Translations under genes and position numbers: made by a program
NCBI RefSeq assembly: GCF_000422905.1
Contig: NZ_AUGY01000010.1
Coordinates: forward strand, 98,157 to 162,156
Origin: Paenibacillus alginolyticus DSM 5050 = NBRC 15375
Lineage (GTDB): Bacteria; Bacillota; Bacilli; Paenibacillales; NBRC-103111
Direction of reading: 5' to 3'
Length of the DNA: 64,000 nucleotides
The notes under the pieces: generated by a model
Database searches by the model: none
The model's input: only the letters and a program-made list of their open reading frames with translations
What the model was told of the DNA's origin: nothing
Part shown: positions 17,993 to 26,028 of the stretch, piece by piece
Layout: each line of letters begins with the position of its first letter
Position numbering within the stretch: position 1 is the first letter of the stretch

Positions 17993-19198
17993 TTGGGCAA
18001 AAGCAAGATAGAAATATCCTCAAAAGGTATCGAAAAAACTCTTCGTAAGTTTGATTATTTGCAAGCTATTTCTGAATATATTTGGAATGGATTTGATGCA
18101 AAAGCTACTGTTGTAGATATAAAGCTTCATAAAAATGTGCTAGGCGGCATAGATCAAATTGTCATTGCGGATAACGGTTATGGCATAAATAGGAAAGAGT
18201 TAGAACGGAAGTTTACGCCATTTTTCGAGTCTGAGAAGCAAATTGATCCTGAAAAGCGAGCCAGAACGACTTCGGCTATGCATGGAAAAAATGGAATCGG
18301 TCGATTAACCTTCCATCACTTTGCTTCTGATGCAGCATGGACTACGACCTATGTGGACGGCCTTCTTAAAAATACGTATACCATTCGTATTCATTCGAAA
18401 AATTTGGATACCTATGAGGTGACGAATAACATCCTAACAGATGAAGAATCAGGAACGACGGTAACTTTTCATAATATCATGAAAGATTTTGTCTATGAGG
18501 ATTTGTTGACTTTTTTATGTAAGGAATTTGGGTGGTTCCTAGAACTTCATGCTGAGAAACATTTCGATGTTAAAATAGATGGCGTTTCCTTAGACTACTC
18601 GTGTGTGATAGCCGAAAAAGAATGTTTTAAAATCGTTCATGAGCCTACACAAACGGAGTTTACAATCAAATATGTTCGTTGGAAAGACCGAATCAATCAT
18701 GAATATTCCAAACTTTACTTTCTCGATTCACATTTAGAAGAGAAGCATAAGCAGCCGACAACTTTTAATAACAAAGGTGATTCATTCTATCATAGTGTTT
18801 ATATTCAAAGTAAGGGGTTTGATCATTTTGACTTTGATAGTGAAGACAATGGCGGACAATTGGAGTTATCTTTTGGAGCAAGCAGAAGAAGCGAAGCATT
18901 TCAATTTTTAATTGAAGAAATCAACACGTTTATAAAGCAAAAAAGGAAGCCTTATTTAGGTTTATTCGCGGATCATGTGATTGAAGAGTTTGCGGAATCC
19001 AAGGCATTTCCAATTTTTAAAGACGATCCTGAGGACACTACCAGAAAACAAGAGCTGGAATCTGTCATCAGGGAAATGTGTCAACTTGAGCCAAAAGTCT
19101 TTGCCCGATTAAATCCAGAACAGAAAAAATTGGTGGCTCACCTTATTCACTTAGCGATGGGAGCGAATGAGCGACAACGTTTGTTGGAGGCTTTATGA
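17993..19198 (+). CDS. GHKL ATPase domain protein, probably C-terminally truncated
   Basis: 401 residues from TTG 17993 (GAAGGGG nine bases upstream). N-terminal HSP90/MutL-like ATPase fold: N-box EYIWNGFDA, VIADNGYGI (DxGxG) and GKNGIGRLTFHHFA (GxxGxG). The middle part (about residues 170-330) is not recognised; the end (LNPEQKKLVAHLIHLAMGAN) looks like the middle of longer relatives rather than a natural C-terminus, which in proteins of this kind often runs to 600 or more residues. It breaks off next to a glycosidase remnant on the other strand. Related GHKL proteins occur in MORC-like and defence contexts; role here unknown. Confidence 0.7.
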   Translation: MGKSKIEISSKGIEKTLRKFDYLQAISEYIWNGFDAKATVVDIKLHKNVLGGIDQIVIADNGYGINRKELERKFTPFFESEKQIDPEKRARTTSAMHGKNGIGRLTFHHFASDAAWTTTYVDGLLKNTYTIRIHSKNLDTYEVTNNILTDEESGTTVTFHNIMKDFVYEDLLTFLCKEFGWFLELHAEKHFDVKIDGVSLDYSCVIAEKECFKIVHEPTQTEFTIKYVRWKDRINHEYSKLYFLDSHLEEKHKQPTTFNNKGDSFYHSVYIQSKGFDHFDFDSEDNGGQLELSFGASRRSEAFQFLIEEINTFIKQKRKPYLGLFADHVIEEFAESKAFPIFKDDPEDTTRKQELESVIREMCQLEPKVFARLNPEQKKLVAHLIHLAMGANERQRLLEAL

Positions 19199-19386
19199 GA
19201 TACGATGGGCGCGGAACGTAGATCCTTTATTTCGGAAATTCTGATATTTCATGATTAACGATCGTCTTGTTCTACGGCCTAAATGACTCTCAGCCAGAAT
19301 GATATCGACTTCCTGACCAAAATCCAGATTGTGCATACAGCCAACCGTGGAGTAAGCCAGTTGTCTGGCTGTGTTATCTAGAATAT

Positions 19387-19535
19387 TCAGAGAATCGCTG
19401 CCTGTATCATGCGTTCACATAGTTTGCCCACAATTTCCAGCTTTCTTGCATCAATATCCATAAGTACTAGTTCATCTATTGGTAATACGTCTTTTCGCTT
19501 AATCATTCCTTCGATCAGTTCTGGGTGTAGGTAAA
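19387..19535 (-). pseudogene. Remnant of a GH4 family glycosidase N-terminus
   Basis: Minus-strand translation contains HPELIEGMIKRKDVLPIDEL then VLMDIDARKLEIVGKLCERM, which matches the N-terminal region of family 4 6-phospho-glycosidases (LicH/CelF type, where YTPELVEGF, LVDIEEGKEKLEIVG occur). Both the glycine-rich NAD site before it and everything after are missing; a stop follows within 10 codons. A further minus-strand open stretch at 19195-19386 (contains QLAYSTVGCMHNLDFGQEVD) is not recognised. The region 19199-19532 holds no intact gene and looks like a deletion scar. Confidence 0.6.
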
Positions 19536-19548
19536 TTGTTTACAATTT
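19533..19548 (+). promoter_or_regulatory. Perfect inverted repeat, possible operator
   Basis: AAATTGTTTACAATTT, a perfect 16-bp palindrome, lies just upstream of the promoter of the RpiR-family gene. Its binding protein is unknown. Confidence 0.4.
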
Positions 19549-19560
19549 TAGATATTAATC

Positions 19561-19590
19561 TTGTTTTTTTGAGCAATTATAACGTATGAT
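19561..19590 (+). promoter_or_regulatory. Possible promoter of the RpiR-type regulator gene
   Basis: TTGTTT (19561-19566) and TATGAT (19585-19590) are 18 bases apart, about 50 bases before the start codon. Confidence 0.45.
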
Positions 19591-19638
19591 GAGATTAAAA
19601 TTTTAGCTCAGAGAAAATAGGGTGAACAGGAAATATAT

Positions 19639-20505
19639 ATGTCAATTAATGATAATATTTTGATAAAGATTCGTGATATGAAAGACAGCCTAACTCCTGT
19701 AGAGAAGTTGGTGGCTGATTACATTTTGGAGAATTTAGAAGAAATCCCGCATCTTTCGATTAAGAGTCTTGCCGGGCTGACGAAGACCAGTGACGCATCC
19801 GTGCTTCGTTTCTGTAAAACGATGGGGTATAAAGGATACCGGAACTTTATTGTAAGTATCTCAGCCTCAATTGGATCTATGGATGATGATGAGAAGAACC
19901 AGTACACCGATATACAACCAGGGGATGATCTATCCGTCATTATCTCTAATATTTCTCGCAATAATAGTAAATCTATAGAAGATACCCTTAGTGTCATCGA
20001 TAAAAATGAAATAGCCCGTGCTGTAAAGGTTCTGCGAGAAAGCAACCGTATTGCTTTTTTCGGAATTGGTGCTTCCGGTCTGGTCGGTATCGATGCGGAG
20101 CAGAAATTTTCGCGGATCAACAAGATGTGCCATACCTACACGGACGGGCACAGCCAGCTTACGGCAGCTACCATGCTGGATAAAAGTGATGTGGCCATCT
20201 TTATTTCAAATTCAGGCAGTACGATAGAAATTCTAGATGCACTAGAAATAGCCAAGAAGAATGGCGCGTGCATTATTGCCATTACCAAATATAATAAAAG
20301 CGAGTTAGCAGATCAGGCGAACATCGTTCTGAGCATCTCGACACCAGAGGTAACTATCAGAAGCGGTGCCATGGGATCGCGAATTGCTATGCTGACGGTC
20401 ATTGATATTCTTTTTGCTGGCGTAGCTAGTGCGGAATACAAGAAAGTGAAGAAATATTTAGCTAAAACGCACGATATTATTGCCAGCAGCAAACATCGCA
20501 AATAA
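19639..20505 (+). CDS. RpiR/MurR-family transcriptional regulator
   Basis: 288 residues. Seen: N-terminal RpiR helix-turn-helix (about residues 1-77; LTPVEKLVADYILEN, IKSLAGLTKTSDASVLRFCK) and a SIS sugar-phosphate-binding domain (about 125-265; RIAFFGIGASGLVGIDAEQK, DVAIFISNSGSTIEILDAL). It lies directly upstream of murQ in the same direction, as murR does in Bacillus and enterobacteria, so the effector is probably MurNAc-6-phosphate. It has its own terminator, so murQ is expressed from a separate promoter. Confidence 0.93.
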   Translation: MSINDNILIKIRDMKDSLTPVEKLVADYILENLEEIPHLSIKSLAGLTKTSDASVLRFCKTMGYKGYRNFIVSISASIGSMDDDEKNQYTDIQPGDDLSVIISNISRNNSKSIEDTLSVIDKNEIARAVKVLRESNRIAFFGIGASGLVGIDAEQKFSRINKMCHTYTDGHSQLTAATMLDKSDVAIFISNSGSTIEILDALEIAKKNGACIIAITKYNKSELADQANIVLSISTPEVTIRSGAMGSRIAMLTVIDILFAGVASAEYKKVKKYLAKTHDIIASSKHRK

Positions 20506-20511
20506 AAGATA

Positions 20512-20556
20512 AAGACAACGCCTTTGCCAGATAAAGCCGTTGTCTTTTTTTGTTGT
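20512..20556 (+). terminator. Rho-independent terminator after the RpiR-type gene
   Basis: AAGACAACG pairs with CGTTGTCTT, followed by a run of seven T; directly after the stop. Confidence 0.85.
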
Positions 20557-20585
20557 TAAATGAAATAAAAAATCAAATGTTTATT

Positions 20586-20642
20586 GTGAAAAGAAATAAA
20601 ATTTCAAAAACTATTGACGGTCGTGAAATTTTTCGTTAGTAT
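20586..20642 (+). promoter_or_regulatory. murQ promoter with TGAAATTT inverted repeats
   Basis: TTGACG (20614-20619) and TAGTAT (20637-20642) are 17 bases apart. AAATTTCA (20599-20606) and TGAAATTT (20624-20631) form an inverted repeat spanning the -35, and a further TGAAA (20586-20590) precedes it. RpiR-family proteins bind such TGAAA-type half sites; the regulator encoded just upstream is the likely binder. Confidence 0.55.
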
Positions 20643-20681
20643 GAAAATAGAAATTGAATCAAACAGGATAGGAGGATGGCT

Positions 20682-21596
20682 ATGGATGAGTATCTCTCGG
20701 GGTTGACTACGGAAGAGATTAACGAGAAAACACAGATGATGGATGAATGTACAACGGAACAAATGCTGCGTTTAATGAATGAGCAGGATGCTGAAGTTCC
20801 CGCTGCAGTGGGAGCAGAAATACCGCAGATTATGAAAGCGGTTGATATTTTGCATCATGTTCTGAAAAATGGCGGCAGAATGTTCTACGTAGGGGCTGGA
20901 TCTTCTGGCAGACTCGGTGTACTCGACGCTTCTGAATGTCCTCCTACCTTTGGTATTGACCCCATGCTGGTGCAAGGTCATATCGCCGGTGGCGATGGGG
21001 CACTAAGAACAGCAATTGAAGGTTTTGAAGATAACGCGGAGGAGGGGATCGCACTCATTGAACGGTGCGGTGTGACTGACAAGGATGCTGTTATTGGAAT
21101 TACGGCCAGTGGAAGCGCACAATTCGTCATTGCCAGTTTGCAAAAAGCAAAGGACATTGGTGCAGCAACGATCGGCGTAGTGAATAACAAAAATTCGAAA
21201 TTAGAGCCTGTCTGTGATGTGTGTATTGCGCCAGTGGTTGGGCCGGAAGCGATTATGGGATCTACCCGATTGAAAGCGGGGACAGCACAGAAGCTGGTTC
21301 TTAACATGCTGACGACCTGTACGATGGTGAAGCTAGGAAAGACTTATAACAACCTCATGGTAGACATGAAAGCAAGTAATATCAAATTGTATGATCGCTC
21401 GGTTCGTATCATTAGGGCAGCAACAGGGGTAGATGAAGAGTGCGCTATTACCCATTTGGAAAGCGCTTCCATGAATTGTAAGCTAGCCATTATGATGATA
21501 AAAACTGGTTTGGACGCAGCGGAGGCAGAACAAGCATTGAAGCAATGCGACGGCCGTTTGAAAACAGCCATACGTACTTTTAGCAAAGTTGTGTAA
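20682..21596 (+). CDS. murQ: N-acetylmuramic acid 6-phosphate etherase (MurQ)
   Basis: 304 residues, full length. Cleaves the lactyl ether of MurNAc-6-phosphate to GlcNAc-6-phosphate and D-lactate in cell-wall recycling. Seen: SIS domain with GAGSSGRLGVLDASECPPTF (the family signature with a catalytic Glu), GVTDKDAVIGITASGSAQFV, VVGPEAIMGSTRLKAGTAQK. ATG 20682 is chosen with AGGAGG six bases upstream. The substrate must be phosphorylated, yet the transporter downstream is an ABC system rather than the PTS protein MurP, and no MurNAc kinase is seen in the window. Confidence 0.96.
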   Translation: MDEYLSGLTTEEINEKTQMMDECTTEQMLRLMNEQDAEVPAAVGAEIPQIMKAVDILHHVLKNGGRMFYVGAGSSGRLGVLDASECPPTFGIDPMLVQGHIAGGDGALRTAIEGFEDNAEEGIALIERCGVTDKDAVIGITASGSAQFVIASLQKAKDIGAATIGVVNNKNSKLEPVCDVCIAPVVGPEAIMGSTRLKAGTAQKLVLNMLTTCTMVKLGKTYNNLMVDMKASNIKLYDRSVRIIRAATGVDEECAITHLESASMNCKLAIMMIKTGLDAAEAEQALKQCDGRLKTAIRTFSKVV

Positions 21597-21613
21597 TTAA
21601 CTCAATATCAAAA

Positions 21614-21660
21614 GGAGAGACTTTGAGCTACGCACGCTCAAAGATCCCTATATTAGGAGG
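21614..21660 (+). repeat. Leader hairpin repeat, copy 1
   Basis: Starts GGAGAGACTTTGAGC, forms a hairpin with GCTCAAAG (loop TACGCAC), then GATCCCTATA and the AGGAGG ribosome binding site of the binding-protein gene. The same sequence recurs at 24116-24158 in front of the second permease. Confidence 0.8.
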
Positions 21661-21669
21661 TCTATTTTC

Positions 21670-23115
21670 ATGAAAAGAAAAATGCCCGTATTAGCATCCG
21701 TCGTCGCTTTAACCATGGCTTTAACAGCTTGCGGTGGTACTTCCGGCACGAAAGCAACAAGTACACCAGCAGGTACAACAACGGCTCCAGCGGCTACAGC
21801 CGGCGCTTCAACAGCGAAAGATACCATCACGGCTTTGCTGCCGCCAGTTTCACCGAACTACCAAAAACAGTTCGAACAAATGTCCAAGGACTTTACTGCT
21901 CAGTATCCGAACCTGACGCTCAAAATTGAACCAGCAAGCTGGGAAGATATGAAACAGAAATTGGATACGCAAGTGAATGCAGGCAGCCCGCCGGATATTG
22001 CATTCGGAGGCTCTGACGGTATCCCTAAGTATTTGCAGCAAGGATTGCTCATGGACATTACGGATGCGGCAACTCCTGAGATGATTAACGATTATGAGAA
22101 AGCTCCGCTTGAATACATGAAGAACGGCAAAGGACTTTACGGCTTCCCTGCTTATATGGAAGTTCACGCACTAGGCGGAAATAAAGAGTTCTTGGAAAAG
22201 GCCGGTATCGATTGGAAGAAAGTACAAACGAGCGGTTGGACGTACGATGAATTCCGACAAGCGGTCAAAAAAGGCGTCGTAACGGAAAACGGCAAAACGC
22301 GCTATGGCTTCGTATTCGCTGTGAAAGGCGTTGCAGCCGTTGACTACTTGGGTATCATGGCCAAAAATGCCGGTATGCCTCACGCGTTTAATAAAGATTT
22401 GAAATATGCTTACACAAGCAAAAACTACTTAGGATTGCTCAAAGATCTTCGTCAATTGATTGATGACGGCTCCATGCCGAAAGAGCTTAGCTCCGTAGAT
22501 GCAGGTAAACGTTGGAACATGTTCTTGACAGGTCAAACGATGATCACTGGTAAAGGTCTTGCGGTGTTTGAAAATTCAGCTAAAACGAACAATGCGAAGC
22601 TGAAAGCAGCTGATGCAAGTGCTGTAAAAGACTCGATCCCAGTTGATTATGTTGTATTGCCGGCTCCAACTTTCCAAGGTGCAAAACCTTCATTCGCTAC
22701 GGTCGTTGACGGTTACATGACGTTCCGCGGTAAAAAGGAACCAACGGCTGAGCACAAAGCAAACGTTGTAAAAGCGGCTTACTTCTTAGCTAGCGGTAAA
22801 AATGCTGCAGCAACAAACAGTGATCTGTTCTCTGCTCACATTACTCAAAGCGGTAAAAAAGCGGCTGAGAGCATGAAAATTGACAGAAGTCCTGAGAACG
22901 TGGCTGCGGTTGACTACATGTTGAAAAATGCAACACCTGCTCGTTCGGATATCCCGACAGAACTGGGTGCTAAAGCGATCAAATTGGAAACAGAAGTTAT
23001 CGTACCTAAGTTCCAAGGTCTAATCGCAGGTGAAATTACACCTGAAGCGATGTATGAAGCTGTGAAAACCGCGGCGATTGCTGCATTTGGCGCCGACGGC
23101 GTTGTGAAAGATTAA
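21670..23115 (+). CDS. CUT1 sugar ABC transporter substrate-binding lipoprotein
   Basis: 481 residues, SBP_bac_1 fold. Seen: signal peptide with lipobox LTAC, Cys21; Thr/Ala-rich linker to about residue 50; then DTITALLPPVSPNYQKQFEQ, GSPPDIAFGGSDGI and NGKGLYGFPAYMEVHALGG typical of carbohydrate binders. ATG with AGGAGG. Context with MurQ and a NamZ-like muramidase suggests an amino-sugar or muropeptide-derived saccharide as ligand; this is inference. A strong hairpin lies between it and the permease genes. Confidence 0.92.
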   Translation: MKRKMPVLASVVALTMALTACGGTSGTKATSTPAGTTTAPAATAGASTAKDTITALLPPVSPNYQKQFEQMSKDFTAQYPNLTLKIEPASWEDMKQKLDTQVNAGSPPDIAFGGSDGIPKYLQQGLLMDITDAATPEMINDYEKAPLEYMKNGKGLYGFPAYMEVHALGGNKEFLEKAGIDWKKVQTSGWTYDEFRQAVKKGVVTENGKTRYGFVFAVKGVAAVDYLGIMAKNAGMPHAFNKDLKYAYTSKNYLGLLKDLRQLIDDGSMPKELSSVDAGKRWNMFLTGQTMITGKGLAVFENSAKTNNAKLKAADASAVKDSIPVDYVVLPAPTFQGAKPSFATVVDGYMTFRGKKEPTAEHKANVVKAAYFLASGKNAAATNSDLFSAHITQSGKKAAESMKIDRSPENVAAVDYMLKNATPARSDIPTELGAKAIKLETEVIVPKFQGLIAGEITPEAMYEAVKTAAIAAFGADGVVKD

Positions 23116-23131
23116 TCATAAGTTGTAAACC

Positions 23132-23167
23132 TCGGATAGTCGTGAAGCATGCTACACGGCTATCCGA
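23132..23167 (+). terminator. Intra-operon hairpin after the binding-protein gene
   Basis: TCGGATAG-CGTG pairs with CACG-CTATCCGA; no long T-run. Likely a processing/stability element or attenuator that lowers permease expression relative to the binding protein. Confidence 0.65.
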
Positions 23168-23205
23168 ACTATTTTAACCGAGTTTTCTGAAACGGGGTTT
23201 GACAA

Positions 23206-24111
23206 ATGGCTACTCATATCGCTAAACCGATGAAAAGAAGGAGAATCAGAGGAGAAGGAGCATGGGGATATGCATTTATTGCCGTTGCTTTGGTCGTCTT
23301 TGCAATGTTCACCGCATATCCGGTCGTAAGCGCGTTTATCATCAGTCTCCAAGAATACAAACCTCTTGGTTCTACCTATGTTGGATTTGACAATTATGTT
23401 TCGACGGTGAAAGACGGTTTGTTTTGGCAAGCCATGCGCAATACCGTCGTTTATACACTTCTGACTGTACCTGTTAACTTGATCTTGTCCATGGTGATCG
23501 CTATTTTGATTCTGCCGCTCAGGAAAAAAACGCAGGGATTTTTCAAAGGTGTCTATTACTTGCCTGTAGTTGCTTCAGGTGTTGCTTTATCCGTCGTATG
23601 GCTTTGGATCTTCGATCCGATGGAAGGCGGAATTTTAAATCAGTTGATTCATTTCTTTGGCTTCACCAATCAGAACTGGCTCGGATCAAGCAAAACAGCG
23701 ATGTTTTCTTTAGTTCTGATGTCCTGGCTGTCCAGTCATGGCACGAGCATCATCATCTATCTGGCAGGTCTTCTTGGCATTGATGATACGTATTACGAGG
23801 CAGCGGAAATGGATGGAGCGAACTTTTTCCAAAAGCTGTGGCATATCGTGGTTCCTTCTTTGAAACCAGCGACATTATTCCTTTTGGTGACGGGTGTTAT
23901 CGGTTCTTTCCAAGTGTTTCAGAACGCGTACCTCATGACCGGAGGCGGTCCGAACAATGCGACTACGATGGTGGGTCTACTAATTTTCAATAATGCCTTT
24001 ACTTATTTTGAATTCGGTAAAGCCGCGGCGCAATCATTGATTCTAGCACTTATTATCGCGGGAATTTCGGTTATTCAGTTTAAATATGCAGGAAAAGACG
24101 TCGAGTATTAA
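23206..24111 (+). CDS. CUT1 sugar ABC transporter permease (MalF/UgpA-like)
   Basis: 301 residues, six predicted membrane segments. Seen: AYPVVSAFIISLQEYKPLG after the first helix, and the EAA loop YYEAAEMDGANFFQKLWHIV with Gly at the conserved position, which docks the ATPase. ATG at 23206; the upstream ACGGGGTTTG is only a weak binding site. No ATPase gene is present in the operon; CUT1 systems of Bacillota commonly share an MsmX/MalK-type ATPase encoded elsewhere. Confidence 0.94.
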   Translation: MATHIAKPMKRRRIRGEGAWGYAFIAVALVVFAMFTAYPVVSAFIISLQEYKPLGSTYVGFDNYVSTVKDGLFWQAMRNTVVYTLLTVPVNLILSMVIAILILPLRKKTQGFFKGVYYLPVVASGVALSVVWLWIFDPMEGGILNQLIHFFGFTNQNWLGSSKTAMFSLVLMSWLSSHGTSIIIYLAGLLGIDDTYYEAAEMDGANFFQKLWHIVVPSLKPATLFLLVTGVIGSFQVFQNAYLMTGGGPNNATTMVGLLIFNNAFTYFEFGKAAAQSLILALIIAGISVIQFKYAGKDVEY

Positions 24112-24115
24112 GATC

Positions 24116-24158
24116 GGAGAGACTTTGAGCTCCGCTCAAAGATCCCTATAATGGGAGG
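24116..24158 (+). repeat. Leader hairpin repeat, copy 2
   Basis: GGAGAGACTTTGAGC, hairpin with GCTCAAAG (loop TCC), GATCCCTATA and GGGAGG; nearly identical to 21614-21660 apart from the loop and three bases before the ribosome binding site. Confidence 0.8.
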
Positions 24159-24165
24159 ATAAAAA

Positions 24166-25026
24166 ATGGCTTTATATAGCAATCATGCAGGAAAACCTAA
24201 AGTAAAAACCATACGTAATTCAATCATTTTTATCGCCCTTCTACTTTTTGCTTTGGCGACGATATTTCCGATCTATTTCATGGTCATTTCATCCTTTGCT
24301 GATCCGGTTGAGGCCGGAGCGGTGAGCTACTCCATTTTACCTAGCAAGTTTACATTCGCTTCCTTCAAATATTTCTTTGATTACAGCGAGTATTCGTATC
24401 GTTGGATTTTGAACTCGTTGATCGTGGCGACTACCGTGATGGTGTCCAACGTCATTTTTGCCAGCATGGCCGGTTATGCATTTTCTAAACTCCGTTTTAA
24501 AGGGAGAGGCGTGCTGTTCGCGGTACTGCTTGTCTCCATGATGATTCCTTACCAAGTTACGCAAGTTCCTTTGTATATTCTAGTTGTTAACGTGTTTGAA
24601 TTGCAAAATACGTACAGCGCGTTAATTATGCCGGGTATCGTTACGGTATATAATATTTTTCTGGCTAAACAGTTCATGAGCAGCATCCCGAACGAGATTA
24701 TGGAAAGCGCCAAAATCGAAGGGTGCAGCCAATTCACCATCTATTGGAGAATCATTCTGCCTTTGTCTAAAACGGTGCTCGCTGTAATGGCAATTCTAAC
24801 GTTTATGGATAGCTGGAATACGTTCTTCTGGCCGCTGCTTGTCACTAATACGATGGATATGCAGACGATCCAAGTTGGTTTGAAAAACTTCCGCTTCGCC
24901 AATACGACGTTTATCGCGCCGATGATGGCGGGGGCTACGATCTCAGCACTGCCGATGTTTATTCTTTTCTTCAGCTTGCAAAAGTACTTCTTAGAAGGTG
25001 TAACGGTTGGAGCGGTGAAGGGTTAA
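24166..25026 (+). CDS. CUT1 sugar ABC transporter permease (MalG/UgpE-like)
   Basis: 286 residues. Seen: FPIYFMVISSFADPVEAG after the first helix, GYAFSKLRFKGRG, and the EAA loop EIMESAKIEGCSQFTIYWRI. Ends with KYFLEGVTVGAVKG, the usual C-terminus of this subfamily. ATG with GGGAGGAT upstream. Partner of the preceding permease. Confidence 0.94.
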   Translation: MALYSNHAGKPKVKTIRNSIIFIALLLFALATIFPIYFMVISSFADPVEAGAVSYSILPSKFTFASFKYFFDYSEYSYRWILNSLIVATTVMVSNVIFASMAGYAFSKLRFKGRGVLFAVLLVSMMIPYQVTQVPLYILVVNVFELQNTYSALIMPGIVTVYNIFLAKQFMSSIPNEIMESAKIEGCSQFTIYWRIILPLSKTVLAVMAILTFMDSWNTFFWPLLVTNTMDMQTIQVGLKNFRFANTTFIAPMMAGATISALPMFILFFSLQKYFLEGVTVGAVKG

Positions 25027-25059
25027 TACAAGCCGCGCGTAGGGGAGGCATCACTCAGC

Positions 25060-26028
25060 ATGATAGTGTCCTGGGATCAACAATATCGTCAGGCGATAAT
25101 CGACTTATGGAATGAAGAAGCTGTGAAAGAAGGCTACAAGGAGCTTAACGAACAAAGCTTTGAACGTATTTTCACGGCAAACCCTTATTTCGATGGTCAA
25201 AATACGTTTATTTTATTGGATCAAAATGAGGTTAAAGGCTTTGCCTGCGGGTGTACAGGTGATGACCTGCCGCTTGGAGAAGTGGCTGGGTACATCACTT
25301 GCATCGTTCTAGCTGAAGACTTCAAAACCGATGAGATTTATCAAGGCATGTTAGACGCTTTGGAGCATCGCTTTCAGCAGCAGGGGAAAAAGCAAGGCGA
25401 TGTTTTATTTTTTAACCCGATGTTATTGCCATGGTATATACCGGGGACTCCAAAGCATGAGCATAACAATGCGCCAGGTGTGCCGATTGAGAGTAAATTG
25501 TATAAATTTTTGCTGCGAGCAGGGTATGTGGAGCGTGCCAAAGAGTGCGGCATGTATTTGAAGCTGGATGGCTTCACCATCCCGGAGGATGTAATGGCCA
25601 AAGAAAATAAAGCAGCCGCTGAGGGTTACACGGTGGAATTGTTTAATTCGGAAAAGCATAACGGCGTAGATGAAATGCTCCAAGGATTTGATAATCTTTT
25701 ATGGCAAAAGGAAATCGGGCAAAGCACGGCAGATGGTGTGCCAGTTGTGATTGCTGCATATAAAGACAAGGTCATCGGATTTGCAGGACCTGTGATTCGT
25801 CAGGACAACGGCCGAGGCTATTTCGCCGGAATAGGCGTGCCTCCTGATCATGAGGGACACGGGTTGGGCAGCATTTTATTCTTTAAACTGTGTGAGGCTT
25901 TTCGCTCGATTGGAACCGACTACATGTCGCTTTATACGGGCAGTACGAATCCGGCTATCCGCATCTACGAGAAGGCAGGCTTTACAACCGTCAAACAATT
26001 TTCTGTTATGAGAAGGGAGTTTGTGTGA
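25060..26028 (+). CDS. GNAT-family N-acetyltransferase, two tandem domains
   Basis: 322 residues. The N-terminal half (about 1-150) is a divergent GNAT domain (FILLDQNEVKGFACGCTGDD); the C-terminal half (about 170-322) has the acetyl-CoA-binding motif GVPPDHEGHGLGSILF and a typical ending NPAIRIYEKAGFTTVKQF. Transfers an acetyl group from acetyl-CoA to an amine. In the operon with MurQ, the sugar importer and a PIG-L-type protein, so an amino-sugar substrate is plausible but unproven. ATG with GGGGAGG about 11 bases upstream. Followed with no gap by the next gene. Confidence 0.85.
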   Translation: MIVSWDQQYRQAIIDLWNEEAVKEGYKELNEQSFERIFTANPYFDGQNTFILLDQNEVKGFACGCTGDDLPLGEVAGYITCIVLAEDFKTDEIYQGMLDALEHRFQQQGKKQGDVLFFNPMLLPWYIPGTPKHEHNNAPGVPIESKLYKFLLRAGYVERAKECGMYLKLDGFTIPEDVMAKENKAAAEGYTVELFNSEKHNGVDEMLQGFDNLLWQKEIGQSTADGVPVVIAAYKDKVIGFAGPVIRQDNGRGYFAGIGVPPDHEGHGLGSILFFKLCEAFRSIGTDYMSLYTGSTNPAIRIYEKAGFTTVKQFSVMRREFV

